Positions 51,411 through 59,230 of a stretch of DNA of 64,000 bases are shown here, one piece after another (the stretch's first letter is position 1; the number at the start of each line of letters is the position of its first letter). The stretch is from Teichococcus wenyumeiae (GTDB lineage: Bacteria; Pseudomonadota; Alphaproteobacteria; Acetobacterales; Acetobacteraceae). Location of the stretch: NCBI RefSeq assembly GCF_003696345.1, contig NZ_RFLX01000003.1:124001-188000 (forward strand). The letters run 5' to 3'. A program made the translations under genes and the position numbers. A model generated the notes under the pieces. The model made no database searches. It worked only from the letters and a program-made list of their open reading frames with translations, and was not told where the DNA came from.

Positions 51411-51870
51411 GCGAGTGTCGCTAACATGCAGTCCACTGATTGCAAAGCAAAATTCGTTGTGAGGCCGGCTTTGAACGATTCATGCTTATATTCATATATA
51501 ATCATGTCTTTATGTTGTTTTGCGCTGAAAAGGCAATAGCCTTGTCCAGCCGAAGCTTTTCCTAGGTATTCGAGGTACGAAGTGGCAGAGGGCCTGGGCC
51601 TCGGCGCGTCCTCGACTGGTTCCAGACCTGCCCAGGCGCGCGCTTGGATCTTCCAACAGGAGCAACGGCGAGAGGCATCCAGCCGACCCACCGGAGGAGG
51701 GCGCAAAGGATGGTTTATGATAGCCCGAAGAAGAAGGCCCGGGCTCTGTTCTCTGCCCCGGCGTTGGCGCAACAGCCGCCCAAAAAAGAGGCACTGCACA
51801 AAATTTGTTGCGGGCACCGAATCCAGTCGAGAGTTCAGCAGCGAACCGATACGGAATCGATGCCCTGTTG
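51411..51870. other. 460-base stretch of lower GC with a palindrome and a possible small gene
   Basis: Base composition falls sharply at 51420-51540. The stretch contains the large palindrome at 51481-51506 and a possible 54-codon gene at 51710-51874. Other short open frames overlap without ribosome sites or recognisable products. Confidence 0.5.
51481..51506. repeat. 26-base AT-rich near-perfect palindrome
   Basis: Outer arms CATG/CATG, inner arms TTATAT/ATATAA, central TCAT; only one mismatched pair between outer and inner arms. In a 70% GC genome such an AT-rich symmetrical site is conspicuous. It could be an operator, a regulator-binding site in the SLT gene promoter (71 bases upstream) or a cruciform. 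Confidence 0.6.
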
Positions 51871-51874
51871 CTAG
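51710..51874 (+). CDS. possible small basic protein
   Basis: 54 codons from ATG at 51710, preceded by GGAGGAGGG at about 8 bases. The product (MVYDSPKKKARALFSAPALA at its start) is Lys/Arg rich with Cys pairs (KICC, MPCC). No family is recognised, and it overlaps the terminal bases of the Anbu gene on the other strand by 4. Coding status is uncertain; the ribosome site is the main support. Confidence 0.3.
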   Translation: MVYDSPKKKARALFSAPALAQQPPKKEALHKICCGHRIQSRVQQRTDTESMPCC

Positions 51875-52614
51875 GAGCGGCTAGACAGCCAGTCCGGTGC
51901 CGGCATGCTGCGATAGGCGTCCCGCAAGGCCACGGACCATGCTTCCCGCAGGCGCCGGAAGTAGTCGTCTTCCTCCGTGATCCGCTGCTGAAGGCCAATC
52001 CGGTGGCTGCCGGCCTCGTAGACCAGCAGATCCAGCGGCAGCCCCACCGTGAGATTGGAGCGCAGCGTGCTGTCCATGCTGACCAGCGTCAGCTTCACCC
52101 CGTCTTCCAGGCTGCTGTCGTAGCGCAGGGTGCGGTCCAGGATCGGCTTGCCGTATTTATGCTCGCCGATTTGCAGGAAGGGTGTGTCGGGCGTGGCCTC
52201 GATGAAATTGCCGGCCGCATAGATCATGTAGAGCCGCATCGGCCCGCCCGCGATCTGCCCGCCCAGCATGATGGAGACGTCGAAGCCGACCCCCTGGGCC
52301 CGCAGCGTCGGCCCATCGGCCTCATAGACGGCGCGGACAGCGGCCCCGACCAACTGGGCCGCGCGGAACATGGAGGGGGCGGTCAGCAGCGTCAGCTTCT
52401 CTCCCTCCAGCGCCAGCCCTTCGCCCAGCCGGTTCCAGACTCCCTGGGTGATGGCCAGATTGCCGGCCGAGAGCAGGCAGAGCATCCGTTCGCCGGGTAC
52501 TGTGGCGGTATACATCTTGGAGAAGGTGGAGATGTTGTCGACGCCCGCATTGGTGCGGGTATCGGCCAGCATCACCAGCCCCTTCTCCAGCCACAGGCCG
52601 ACGCAATAGGTCAC
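51871..52614 (-). CDS. proteasome-type protease Anbu
   Basis: 247 residues of the Anbu (ancestral beta subunit) family of Ntn hydrolases. After Met removal Thr becomes the N-terminal nucleophile (TYCVGLWLEKG); the partner residues lie in LADTRTNAGVDNISTFSKM. Anbu proteins assemble into open rings or helices; their natural substrate is unresolved. The start is GTG overlapping the upstream stop (GTGA). It closes the operon ATP-grasp - alpha-E - Anbu, a conserved set in proteobacteria. Confidence 0.93.
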   Translation of the reverse strand: MTYCVGLWLEKGLVMLADTRTNAGVDNISTFSKMYTATVPGERMLCLLSAGNLAITQGVWNRLGEGLALEGEKLTLLTAPSMFRAAQLVGAAVRAVYEADGPTLRAQGVGFDVSIMLGGQIAGGPMRLYMIYAAGNFIEATPDTPFLQIGEHKYGKPILDRTLRYDSSLEDGVKLTLVSMDSTLRSNLTVGLPLDLLVYEAGSHRIGLQQRITEEDDYFRRLREAWSVALRDAYRSMPAPDWLSSRS

Positions 52615-53558
52615 GCCTGCTGGCCGTCGAGGTATTGCCGGCCGATCTGCTGCCCCAGCTCGAAATTCTGGTCGATGGTCTGGGTCAGGAAGCCATGCAG
52701 GCCGTCATTGAGGATGCCGCCGATCTCGCCGGAGCGCATGCGGGCATGCAGGCCCCCGGCCAGCTGGTGGCATTCGCCGCGCGTGCCGCCATTGGCATCC
52801 GCGATGGCCTCCAGCACCGTTTCCACATTGCGGTAGCAGGCCAGCAGGGAGCGCGGCAGCTCCTGGCGCAGCAGCAGCAGCTCCGCCACCAGCTGCGGCT
52901 GCAGCCGGGCGTGATAGACATGCTGATAGGCCCGCAGCGCCGAAACCGCCCGCAGCACCGCCTGCCACTGGGCGTAGGATGCCGCATCGCCCGCCGCATC
53001 GGGGTGGAAGGCGGCATGGCGCACATCCAGCAGGCGGGCGGTGTTGTCCGCGCGCTCCAGCATCGTGCCGAGGTGAACGAAGCGCCAGGCATCGTCCCGC
53101 AGCATGGTGTCGGTGGCGGCGCCGTTGAACAGCAGGGCGCGGGAGCGCACCCAGTCCAGGAAGCCGGGCAGCCTGTCCCCCCTGGTGACAGCGGAATCCA
53201 GACGGCGGAACTCGATCCAGGTGTCGTTGATGGCTTCCCACATATCCACCGTCAGCGCGGTGCGGACGGTGCGGGCATTGCGCCGCGCGGCCTCGACGCA
53301 GGCGGCGATGCCGGAGGGGTTGTCCATGTCCAGCGCCAGCCAATGGATCACCGCCTCCGGCGTGACATGGCTGTGCTTGGCCAGGAAGCCGGGCTCGGAA
53401 CCCGTCGCGATCAGCAGCGAGCGCCACTCGTCGTCGGCGGAAAGCGGGCGGGCCAGCATGGCCATGCGGAAGGTGGCGGCGAGGCCGCGGGCGACATTGC
53501 CCGCGCGTTCGGAATAGCGGCCGAGCCAGAAGAGGCAGTCGGCGGTGCGGGAGAGCAT
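52611..53558 (-). CDS. alpha-E domain protein
   Basis: 315 residues, all-helical alpha-E (DUF403) family. Starts MLSRTADCLFWLGRYSERAG and contains VHLGTMLERADNTARLLDVR. Always found with circularly permuted ATP-grasp proteins and often with Anbu and a transglutaminase; probably part of a peptide-bond-forming or modifying system. The ATG at 53558 overlaps the ATP-grasp stop (ATGA). The frame continues upstream inside the ATP-grasp gene but is not conserved there. Confidence 0.93.
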   Translation of the reverse strand: MLSRTADCLFWLGRYSERAGNVARGLAATFRMAMLARPLSADDEWRSLLIATGSEPGFLAKHSHVTPEAVIHWLALDMDNPSGIAACVEAARRNARTVRTALTVDMWEAINDTWIEFRRLDSAVTRGDRLPGFLDWVRSRALLFNGAATDTMLRDDAWRFVHLGTMLERADNTARLLDVRHAAFHPDAAGDAASYAQWQAVLRAVSALRAYQHVYHARLQPQLVAELLLLRQELPRSLLACYRNVETVLEAIADANGGTRGECHQLAGGLHARMRSGEIGGILNDGLHGFLTQTIDQNFELGQQIGRQYLDGQQA

Positions 53559-55126
53559 CAGGCGTTCCCCTGGGACTGCGACCGGCCGTTCTGGGACTGC
53601 GCCATGTCGCCGAGCGTCTGGGACTGGGACTGTCCATCCTGCGCCTGGGGCGGAACCTCTTCCTCCGGCGCGGGCAGGGCAAGGGGGGGCGCCTCGGGCG
53701 GTTCTTCCAGCAGCACCCAGGTATCCTTGGTGCCGCCGCCCTGGCTGGAATTCACCACCAGGGAGCCCGGCCGCAGCGCCACCCGCGTCAGCCCGCCCGG
53801 CACCATGCGCACCGTCTTGCCGAAGAGGATGAAGGGCCGCAGGTCCACATGGCGCGGGCCGATGCCGTCCTCGCCCAGCGTCGGCACGGTGGAAAGGGCG
53901 AGGGTGGGCTGCGCGATGTAGTCGCCCGGCCGCGCCTTGATGCGGGCGGCGAAATCCACGCGCTGTTCCTCCGTCGCATGCGGGCCGACCAGCATGCCGT
54001 AGCCACCGGACCCGCGCGCCAGCTTCACCACCAGCTTGTCCAGGTTGGCCAGGACGTAATCCTGGTCGGCGGGCCGCTCGCACATGAAGGTGGGCACGTT
54101 GGAGAGGATCGGCTCTTCCTTCAGATAGAAGCGGATCATCTCCGGCACGTAAGGGTAGACCGCCTTGTCGTCCGCGATACCGGTGCCGGGGGCATTGGCC
54201 AGCGCCACATTGCCGGCGCGGTAGGCCGCCATCAGCCCGGGTACGCCGACCACGCTGTCCGGGCGGAAGGCCTCGGGGTCGATGAAGTCGTCGTCAATGC
54301 GGCGGTAGATCACGTCCACCCGCTTCGGCCCGGCGGTGGTGCGCATGAAGACCACTTCGTCTTTCACGAAGAGGTCGGCACCCTCCACCAGTTCCACGCC
54401 CATCTCGTCGGCCAGGAAGGAATGCTCGTAATAGGCGCTGTTATAGGGGCCGGGCGTCAGCACCACGACGCAGGGCTCTCCGGCACAGGAGGCCGGGGCA
54501 AGGCTCTTCAGCGTTTCCAGCAGTTCCTCGGGGTAGTGCGACACCGGCGCGATGCGGTGGCGGGCACAGATCTCGGGGAAGAGGCGAAACATCGCCTCGC
54601 GGTTCTCCAGCATGTAGGAGACGCCGGAGGGGGTGCGGCAATTGTCCTCCAGCACATAGAAGGCATCCGGCCCGGTGCGCACCAGGTCGATGCCGGAGAT
54701 CACGGTCCAGACCCCGCCCGGCGGCGTGAAGCCCTGCATCTGCGGCAGGTAGCCCTCGTTCTCCAGCACCAGTTCGGGCGGGATGCGGCCGGCCTTGATG
54801 ATCTCCTGCGGGCCATAGACATCGGTGAGGAAGGCGTTCAGCGCCCGCACCCGCTGCTCCAGCCCCTGGCAGAGATGCACCCATTCCTCGTGCGAGAGGA
54901 TGCGCGGGATGACATCGAAGGGGATCAGCCGCTCCGGGTCGCCGCCCTCGGTATAGACAGCGAAGGTGACGCCGATGCGGCGGAACAGCACCTCGGCCTC
55001 CCGCCGCTTCTGTTCCAGGGCTTCCTGGCCGGTGGCGTCGAGATAGCGCGCCATCTCGACATAGGGGGTGCGGATGGCGCCATCGGCGTGCATCTCGTCG
55101 AAGGCGGAGGAAGTTCGATCTGCCAC
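53558..55126 (-). CDS. circularly permuted ATP-grasp type 2 protein
   Basis: 522 residues. Conserved parts include RRIGVTFAVYTEGGDPERLI, PFDVIPRILSHEEWVHLCQG, NRE-type segment SYMLENREAMFRLFPE, DDDFIDPEAFRPDS and KLARGSGGYGMLVGPHA. ATP-grasp enzymes of this family probably form amide bonds, and co-occur with alpha-E and Anbu. The C-terminal 45 residues are unusual: Pro/Glu rich, then Gln-Ser repeats (DGQSQSQTLGDMAQSQ), probably disordered. The start is GTG at 55126. Confidence 0.93.
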   Translation of the reverse strand: MADRTSSAFDEMHADGAIRTPYVEMARYLDATGQEALEQKRREAEVLFRRIGVTFAVYTEGGDPERLIPFDVIPRILSHEEWVHLCQGLEQRVRALNAFLTDVYGPQEIIKAGRIPPELVLENEGYLPQMQGFTPPGGVWTVISGIDLVRTGPDAFYVLEDNCRTPSGVSYMLENREAMFRLFPEICARHRIAPVSHYPEELLETLKSLAPASCAGEPCVVVLTPGPYNSAYYEHSFLADEMGVELVEGADLFVKDEVVFMRTTAGPKRVDVIYRRIDDDFIDPEAFRPDSVVGVPGLMAAYRAGNVALANAPGTGIADDKAVYPYVPEMIRFYLKEEPILSNVPTFMCERPADQDYVLANLDKLVVKLARGSGGYGMLVGPHATEEQRVDFAARIKARPGDYIAQPTLALSTVPTLGEDGIGPRHVDLRPFILFGKTVRMVPGGLTRVALRPGSLVVNSSQGGGTKDTWVLLEEPPEAPPLALPAPEEEVPPQAQDGQSQSQTLGDMAQSQNGRSQSQGNA

Positions 55127-55376
55127 GGTTGGTTCCGTCTTCCTCGTCGCTGGTCGTGGAGCGCCACTGGAAGGCGGCGCGGTGCTTCTGTGCAGAGTTC
55201 AGCAAGGCTTCGTGGCAATGCGCAAGCGGCGCCGTTTGTTTCATCTTCCGCACCAAAGCCCGGATGGCGTTTTTCTGCCCAAGCCTGCGTCATCCTGCCC
55301 GCGACTGCGGCGCCAGAGCGGTTGACAGGGGCGGGTGAAGGCAGGGAGGCTCGCCGTAACCTGCCGGAGCCATCGC

Positions 55377-56054
55377 ATGCTGCGCCGCCGGATGCTCGCC
55401 CTGCCCGGATTGCTGGCCACCGCCCCGGCACAGGCGGCCGGGCCGCCCAGGCGCGAGGTGGACCTGCTGCTGGTGCTGGCGATCGACGCCTCTGGCAGCA
55501 TCAGCGAGGACGAATTCCGCCTGCAACGGGATGGCTGCGCCGAGGCCATGACGCAGCCGGCGATCCTGGCCGCCATCGGCAGCGGGCCGCTGGGCGCCAT
55601 TGGCATCGCCATGGTGGAATGGGGCGCGCCGGGCGGGGCGGCGACGGTGGTGGACTGGCACCGCGTCGCTGATGCCGCCAGTGCCGGGGCGGCGGCCGAG
55701 GCCTTCCGCGCCGCGCCAAGGTCCCGGCAAAGCTGGAACGCCATCGGCGATGCCATCGACCACGCGGCCCGGCTGATCGCCGGCGCGCCCTTCCGCGCGG
55801 AGCGCCGCGTCATCGACCTCTCCGGCGATGCGCCGGACATGCGTGGCATCCGCCCCGCGGCGGTGGCGCGGGACGATGCGGTGGCGGCGGGCATCACGGT
55901 GAATGCCCTGGCGATCCTGGGCGGCACGCCAGGGCTGGCGGAGCGTTTCGCCGCCGAGGTGACCGGCGGCCCCGGCGCCTTTGTCATGACCGCGGAAGGG
56001 CGGACGGATTTCACCCGTGCCATCCGCGCCAAGCTGGTGCGGGAGATCGCCTGA
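55377..56054 (+). CDS. exported von Willebrand A protein, DUF1194
   Basis: 225 residues. Signal peptide at the N-terminus (MLRRRMLALPGLLATAPAQA), then a VWA domain with the MIDAS motif DASGSIS and the later Asp in DLSGDAPDMRG. DUF1194 proteins are common in alphaproteobacteria; they are likely periplasmic metal-dependent adhesion/binding proteins of unknown partner. ATG at 55377 has GGAG at 7 bases. Divergent from the ATP-grasp operon and followed after 34 bases by the exonuclease gene. Confidence 0.88.
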   Translation: MLRRRMLALPGLLATAPAQAAGPPRREVDLLLVLAIDASGSISEDEFRLQRDGCAEAMTQPAILAAIGSGPLGAIGIAMVEWGAPGGAATVVDWHRVADAASAGAAAEAFRAAPRSRQSWNAIGDAIDHAARLIAGAPFRAERRVIDLSGDAPDMRGIRPAAVARDDAVAAGITVNALAILGGTPGLAERFAAEVTGGPGAFVMTAEGRTDFTRAIRAKLVREIA

Positions 56055-56088
56055 CAACCACGGCGCCGGCTGCCACGTTAGCGCCAGC

Positions 56089-57156
56089 GTGCAGATCACC
56101 GCCCCCCATCCCGACACCTGGATCCGCGTGCTGCCCAAGGGGCTGTATTGCGAGCCTGGGGATTTCTTCATCGACCCCCAGGCCGGCGTGCACCGGGCGG
56201 TGATCAGCCATGGCCATTCCGACCATGCGCGGCCCGACCACGACGCCGTGCTGGGAACGCCGGAAACCCTGGCCATCATGACCGCGCGGCTGGGCGAGGG
56301 CCGGGCCGGGCGGGTGCAGCAGCCGCTGCGCTATGGCGAGAGCATCGAGCAGAACGGCGTGCGCATCACCCTGGTGCCGGCGGGGCATGTGCTGGGCTCG
56401 GCCCAGGTGGTGCTGGAATGGCGCGGCAGCCGCATCGTCGTCTCGGGCGACTACAAGCGGCAGGCGGACCCGACCTGTGCGCCCTTCGAGCCGGTGCCCT
56501 GCGATGTCTTCGTCACCGAGGCCACCTTCGCCCTGCCGGTCTTCCAGCACCCACCGGCGCGGGCGGAGATGCGGCGGCTGCTGGAAAGCGTGGCGCTGTT
56601 CCCGGAACGCGCGCATCTGGTCGGCTGCTACGCGCTGGGGAAGTGCCAGCGGCTGATCTCGGAACTGCGCGCGGCCGGATACCAGAAGCCGATCTACCTG
56701 CACGGCGCCCAGGCCTCGATGTGCGCGCTGTACGAGCGCTTCGGCATCGCGCTGGGCGAGTTGCAGCCGGTGCCACGGCCGGCGAAGCGCGGCGCCACCG
56801 TGCTGCCCGGGGAGATCGTGCTGGCGCCGCCTTCCGCCGAATCGAACCCCTGGTCCCGGCGGCTGGCGGAGCCGGTGACGGCGCTGGCCTCCGGCTGGAT
56901 GCGGGTGCGGCAGCGGGCCAAGGCGCGCGGCGTCGAACTGCCCCTGGTGGTCAGCGACCATGCCGACTGGCCGGACCTGCTGGAGACCATCGCCGAGGTC
57001 GGCGCGCCCGAGGTCTGGGTGACGCATGGGCGGGAGGACGCGCTGATCCATGCGCTGGAAGGCCGTGGCATCCGCGGCCGCGCCCTGCACCTGCTGGGCC
57101 GCGAGGAAGACGAGGGCGAGGCCGAGGCACCTGTGGCGGAGGAGGAAAGCGCATGA
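56089..57156 (+). CDS. ligase-associated DNA exonuclease (metallo-beta-lactamase / beta-CASP fold)
   Basis: 355 residues. The MBL metal motif is present as ISHGHSDHARPDHDAV, with further ligands in VPAGHVLGSAQ and VVSGDYKRQ, and the beta-CASP part ends with VVSDHADWPDLLET. The family (mRNA 3'-processing factor-like, Artemis/SNM1 relatives) is encoded next to ATP-dependent DNA ligases and proposed to process DNA ends. The GTG at 56089 is used, without a clear ribosome site. The stop overlaps the ligase start (ATGA). Confidence 0.9.
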   Translation: MQITAPHPDTWIRVLPKGLYCEPGDFFIDPQAGVHRAVISHGHSDHARPDHDAVLGTPETLAIMTARLGEGRAGRVQQPLRYGESIEQNGVRITLVPAGHVLGSAQVVLEWRGSRIVVSGDYKRQADPTCAPFEPVPCDVFVTEATFALPVFQHPPARAEMRRLLESVALFPERAHLVGCYALGKCQRLISELRAAGYQKPIYLHGAQASMCALYERFGIALGELQPVPRPAKRGATVLPGEIVLAPPSAESNPWSRRLAEPVTALASGWMRVRQRAKARGVELPLVVSDHADWPDLLETIAEVGAPEVWVTHGREDALIHALEGRGIRGRALHLLGREEDEGEAEAPVAEEESA

Positions 57157-58769
57157 GCGTCCCCGCCTTCGCCGACCTGCTGGAGCGGCTGATCTTCACC
57201 CCTGGCCGCAACGCCAAGCTGGCCCTGCTGCGCCGCTGGTTCGCCACGCAACCGGACCCGGACCGGGGCGTCGGGCTGGCGGCCATCGCGGGGGAATTGT
57301 CCTTCACGCTGGCGAAGCCGTCGTTGATCCGCGACCTGGCGGCCGGGCGCACGGACCCGGTGCTGCTGGCGCTGAGCCATGACTATGTCGGCGACTTGGC
57401 TGAGACGGTGGCGCTGATCTGGCCGGAGCCCAAGCCGAAGCCCAATCGCCCACCGCCGGACCTGTCCGAGGTGGTGGAAACCCTGGAACTGGCCAACAAG
57501 GCCGATATTCCCGGCATCGTTGCGGACTGGCTGGATGTGCTGGATTCCGGCGGACGGCTGGCGCTGATCAAGCTGGTGACGGGCGGGCTGCGCGTCGGTG
57601 CCTCGGCCCGCCTGGCGCGGCAGGCGCTGGCGGACTGGTCCGGCAAGCCGGTCGAGGAGATCGAGGAAGTCTGGCACGGCATTCCCGTGCCCTACCTGCC
57701 GCTGTTCGCCTGGCTGGAGGACCGCGCCCCGCGCCCGGACCCGAAGGACGTGCCGGTCTTCCGCCCACCCATGCTGGCGCAGCCGCTGGAGGCGCCGGAT
57801 ATCGCGGCGCTGGACCACACCGCCTATCGCGCCGAATGGAAATGGGACGGGGTGCGGGTGCAGGTCTCGGCCGGGCCGGGCGGGGCAAAGCTCTGGTCCC
57901 GCACGGGGGAGGATTATTCCGCCGCCTTTCCTGAGATCATGGAGGCGCTGGACTTCCACGCCGTGCTGGATGGCGAGCTGCTGGTGATGCGGGATGGCGA
58001 GGTCGCGCCCTTCGCCGACCTGCAGCAGCGGCTGAACCGCAAGGTGGTCGGCCCGAAGATGCTGAAGGAATACCCGGCCGGCCTGCGGCTCTATGACATC
58101 CTGTTCGAGGATGGGGAGGACCTGCGCCCGCTGCCCTTCGACACGCGGCGGGACCGGCTGGAGGCCTGGTTCGCCCGCACGCATCCGGCGCGGATGGACC
58201 TTTCCCCACAGGTGGCCTTCGTTTCGCTGGACCAGCTTTCGGCGCTGCGCGACGGCGCCCGCGCGGCGGGGATCGAGGGGCTGATGCTGAAGCGCGGCGA
58301 TGCGCCTTATGTCGCCGGACGGCCCAAGGGGTTGTGGTGGAAATGGAAGCGCGCGCCGCTGAGCGTGGATGCCGTGCTGATGTATGCCCAGCGCGGCCAT
58401 GGCAGGCGATCCTCCACCTATTCCGACTACACCTTCGGCCTCTGGCGGGAGGATGGGGCAGGGGGGCAGGAGCTGGTGCCCGTGGGCAAGGCCTATTCCG
58501 GCTACACGGACCAGGAGCTGGTCTGGCTGGACCGCTGGATCCGCAACCACACCACCGGCCGCTTCGGCCCGGTGCGGGAGGTGGAGAAGGAACTGGTGAT
58601 GGAGATCGTCTTCGACGCCGCGCAGCTTTCGGGGCGCCATAAATCGGGCGTGGCCATGCGCTTTCCCCGCATTTCCCGGCTGCGTTCCGACAAGCCCGCC
58701 GCCGAGGCCGACCGGCTGGAAACGCTGATGGCCATGGTGGAAAACCGCCCCGCCGAAGCGGAAAGCTGA
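57153..58769 (+). CDS. ATP-dependent DNA ligase (LigB/LigC-type)
   Basis: 538 residues. N-terminal DNA-binding domain (about 1-200), then the nucleotidyl transferase domain with the adenylated Lys in EWKWDGVRVQ (KxDG), VLDGELLVM, and motif GIEGLMLKRGDAPY / WWKWKRAP (motifs IV-V), and a C-terminal OB domain. It seals nicks with ATP as cofactor, probably in repair together with the upstream exonuclease. The usual third and fourth partners (Lhr-like helicase, PdeM-like phosphoesterase) are not adjacent. Confidence 0.95.
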   Translation: MSVPAFADLLERLIFTPGRNAKLALLRRWFATQPDPDRGVGLAAIAGELSFTLAKPSLIRDLAAGRTDPVLLALSHDYVGDLAETVALIWPEPKPKPNRPPPDLSEVVETLELANKADIPGIVADWLDVLDSGGRLALIKLVTGGLRVGASARLARQALADWSGKPVEEIEEVWHGIPVPYLPLFAWLEDRAPRPDPKDVPVFRPPMLAQPLEAPDIAALDHTAYRAEWKWDGVRVQVSAGPGGAKLWSRTGEDYSAAFPEIMEALDFHAVLDGELLVMRDGEVAPFADLQQRLNRKVVGPKMLKEYPAGLRLYDILFEDGEDLRPLPFDTRRDRLEAWFARTHPARMDLSPQVAFVSLDQLSALRDGARAAGIEGLMLKRGDAPYVAGRPKGLWWKWKRAPLSVDAVLMYAQRGHGRRSSTYSDYTFGLWREDGAGGQELVPVGKAYSGYTDQELVWLDRWIRNHTTGRFGPVREVEKELVMEIVFDAAQLSGRHKSGVAMRFPRISRLRSDKPAAEADRLETLMAMVENRPAEAES

Positions 58770-58798
58770 AACTTACAGGCAGTTCATGCCCCGCGCAT

Positions 58799-58824
58799 GG
58801 AACCTTGGCTGTTAGCGCCGCGTT
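58799..58824 (+). promoter_or_regulatory. EcfG-type promoter (GGAAC-N17-CGTT) for DUF1328 gene
   Basis: -35 GGAAC at 58799-58803, -10 CGTT at 58821-58824, spacing 17. Complete match to the consensus GGAAC-N16/17-CGTT, 45 bases before the DUF1328 start codon. Confidence 0.7.
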
Positions 58825-58869
58825 GCCCTCGGCAGAACCGCGGCAGTCGCGGGCAAGAGGAGCATCGCC

Positions 58870-59046
58870 ATGCTGAAATGGGCCCTGATCTGTCTCGTGA
58901 TCTCGATCATCGCCGGCGCGCTGGGTTTCCGGGGCGTGTCCTCGGCCGCGGGCACGGCGGCGAAGGTGCTGTTCGGTATCTTCCTCATCCTGTTCATCAT
59001 CTTCCTGATCATGGCCTTCACCGCTGGTGGCGCCATCGCCTGGTAA
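58870..59046 (+). CDS. DUF1328 small membrane protein
   Basis: 58 residues with two hydrophobic helices ([16 protein letters not shown] and [19 protein letters not shown]) separated by [10 protein letters not shown]. This is the YtjA/DUF1328 family, small inner-membrane proteins that are stress-regulated in many alphaproteobacteria; function unknown. The start ATG is preceded by AAGAGGAG. The consensus stress promoter upstream links it to the sigma factor at 25020-25619. Confidence 0.92.
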   Translation: MLKWALICLVISIIAGALGFRGVSSAAGTAAKVLFGIFLILFIIFLIMAFTAGGAIAW

Positions 59047-59130
59047 GATGAAAACGGCCAGTTGACGGCGGGCCGTAACCAGACTATTTCGCGGGCCTCG
59101 GCGGCGAGTTGCCTCCGAGGTCTCGCGTAT

Positions 59131-59206
59131 GGCGGCCTTAGCTCAGTCGGTAGAGCGCCACGTTGTGGTCGTGGATGTCACGGGTTCGAGCCCCGTAGGT
59201 CGCCCA
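59131..59206 (+). tRNA. tRNA-His (anticodon GTG)
   Basis: Cloverleaf: G-1 then acceptor GCGGCCT pairing with AGGTCGC, discriminator C73, so the His-specific G-1:C73 pair is encoded. D arm GCTC/GAGC, anticodon stem CCACG/CGTGG with loop TTGTGGT (anticodon GTG), T arm ACGGG-TTCGAGC-CCCGT. A full CCA end is not encoded. Confidence 0.97.
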
Positions 59207-59230
59207 TCCGCTTTCTCCCCTGCCTGAAAA

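Noticed and set aside
59131-59206. tRNA-His as an attachment site of an integrated element
   Set aside because: No integrase, no second copy of the tRNA end and no composition change are seen on either side.
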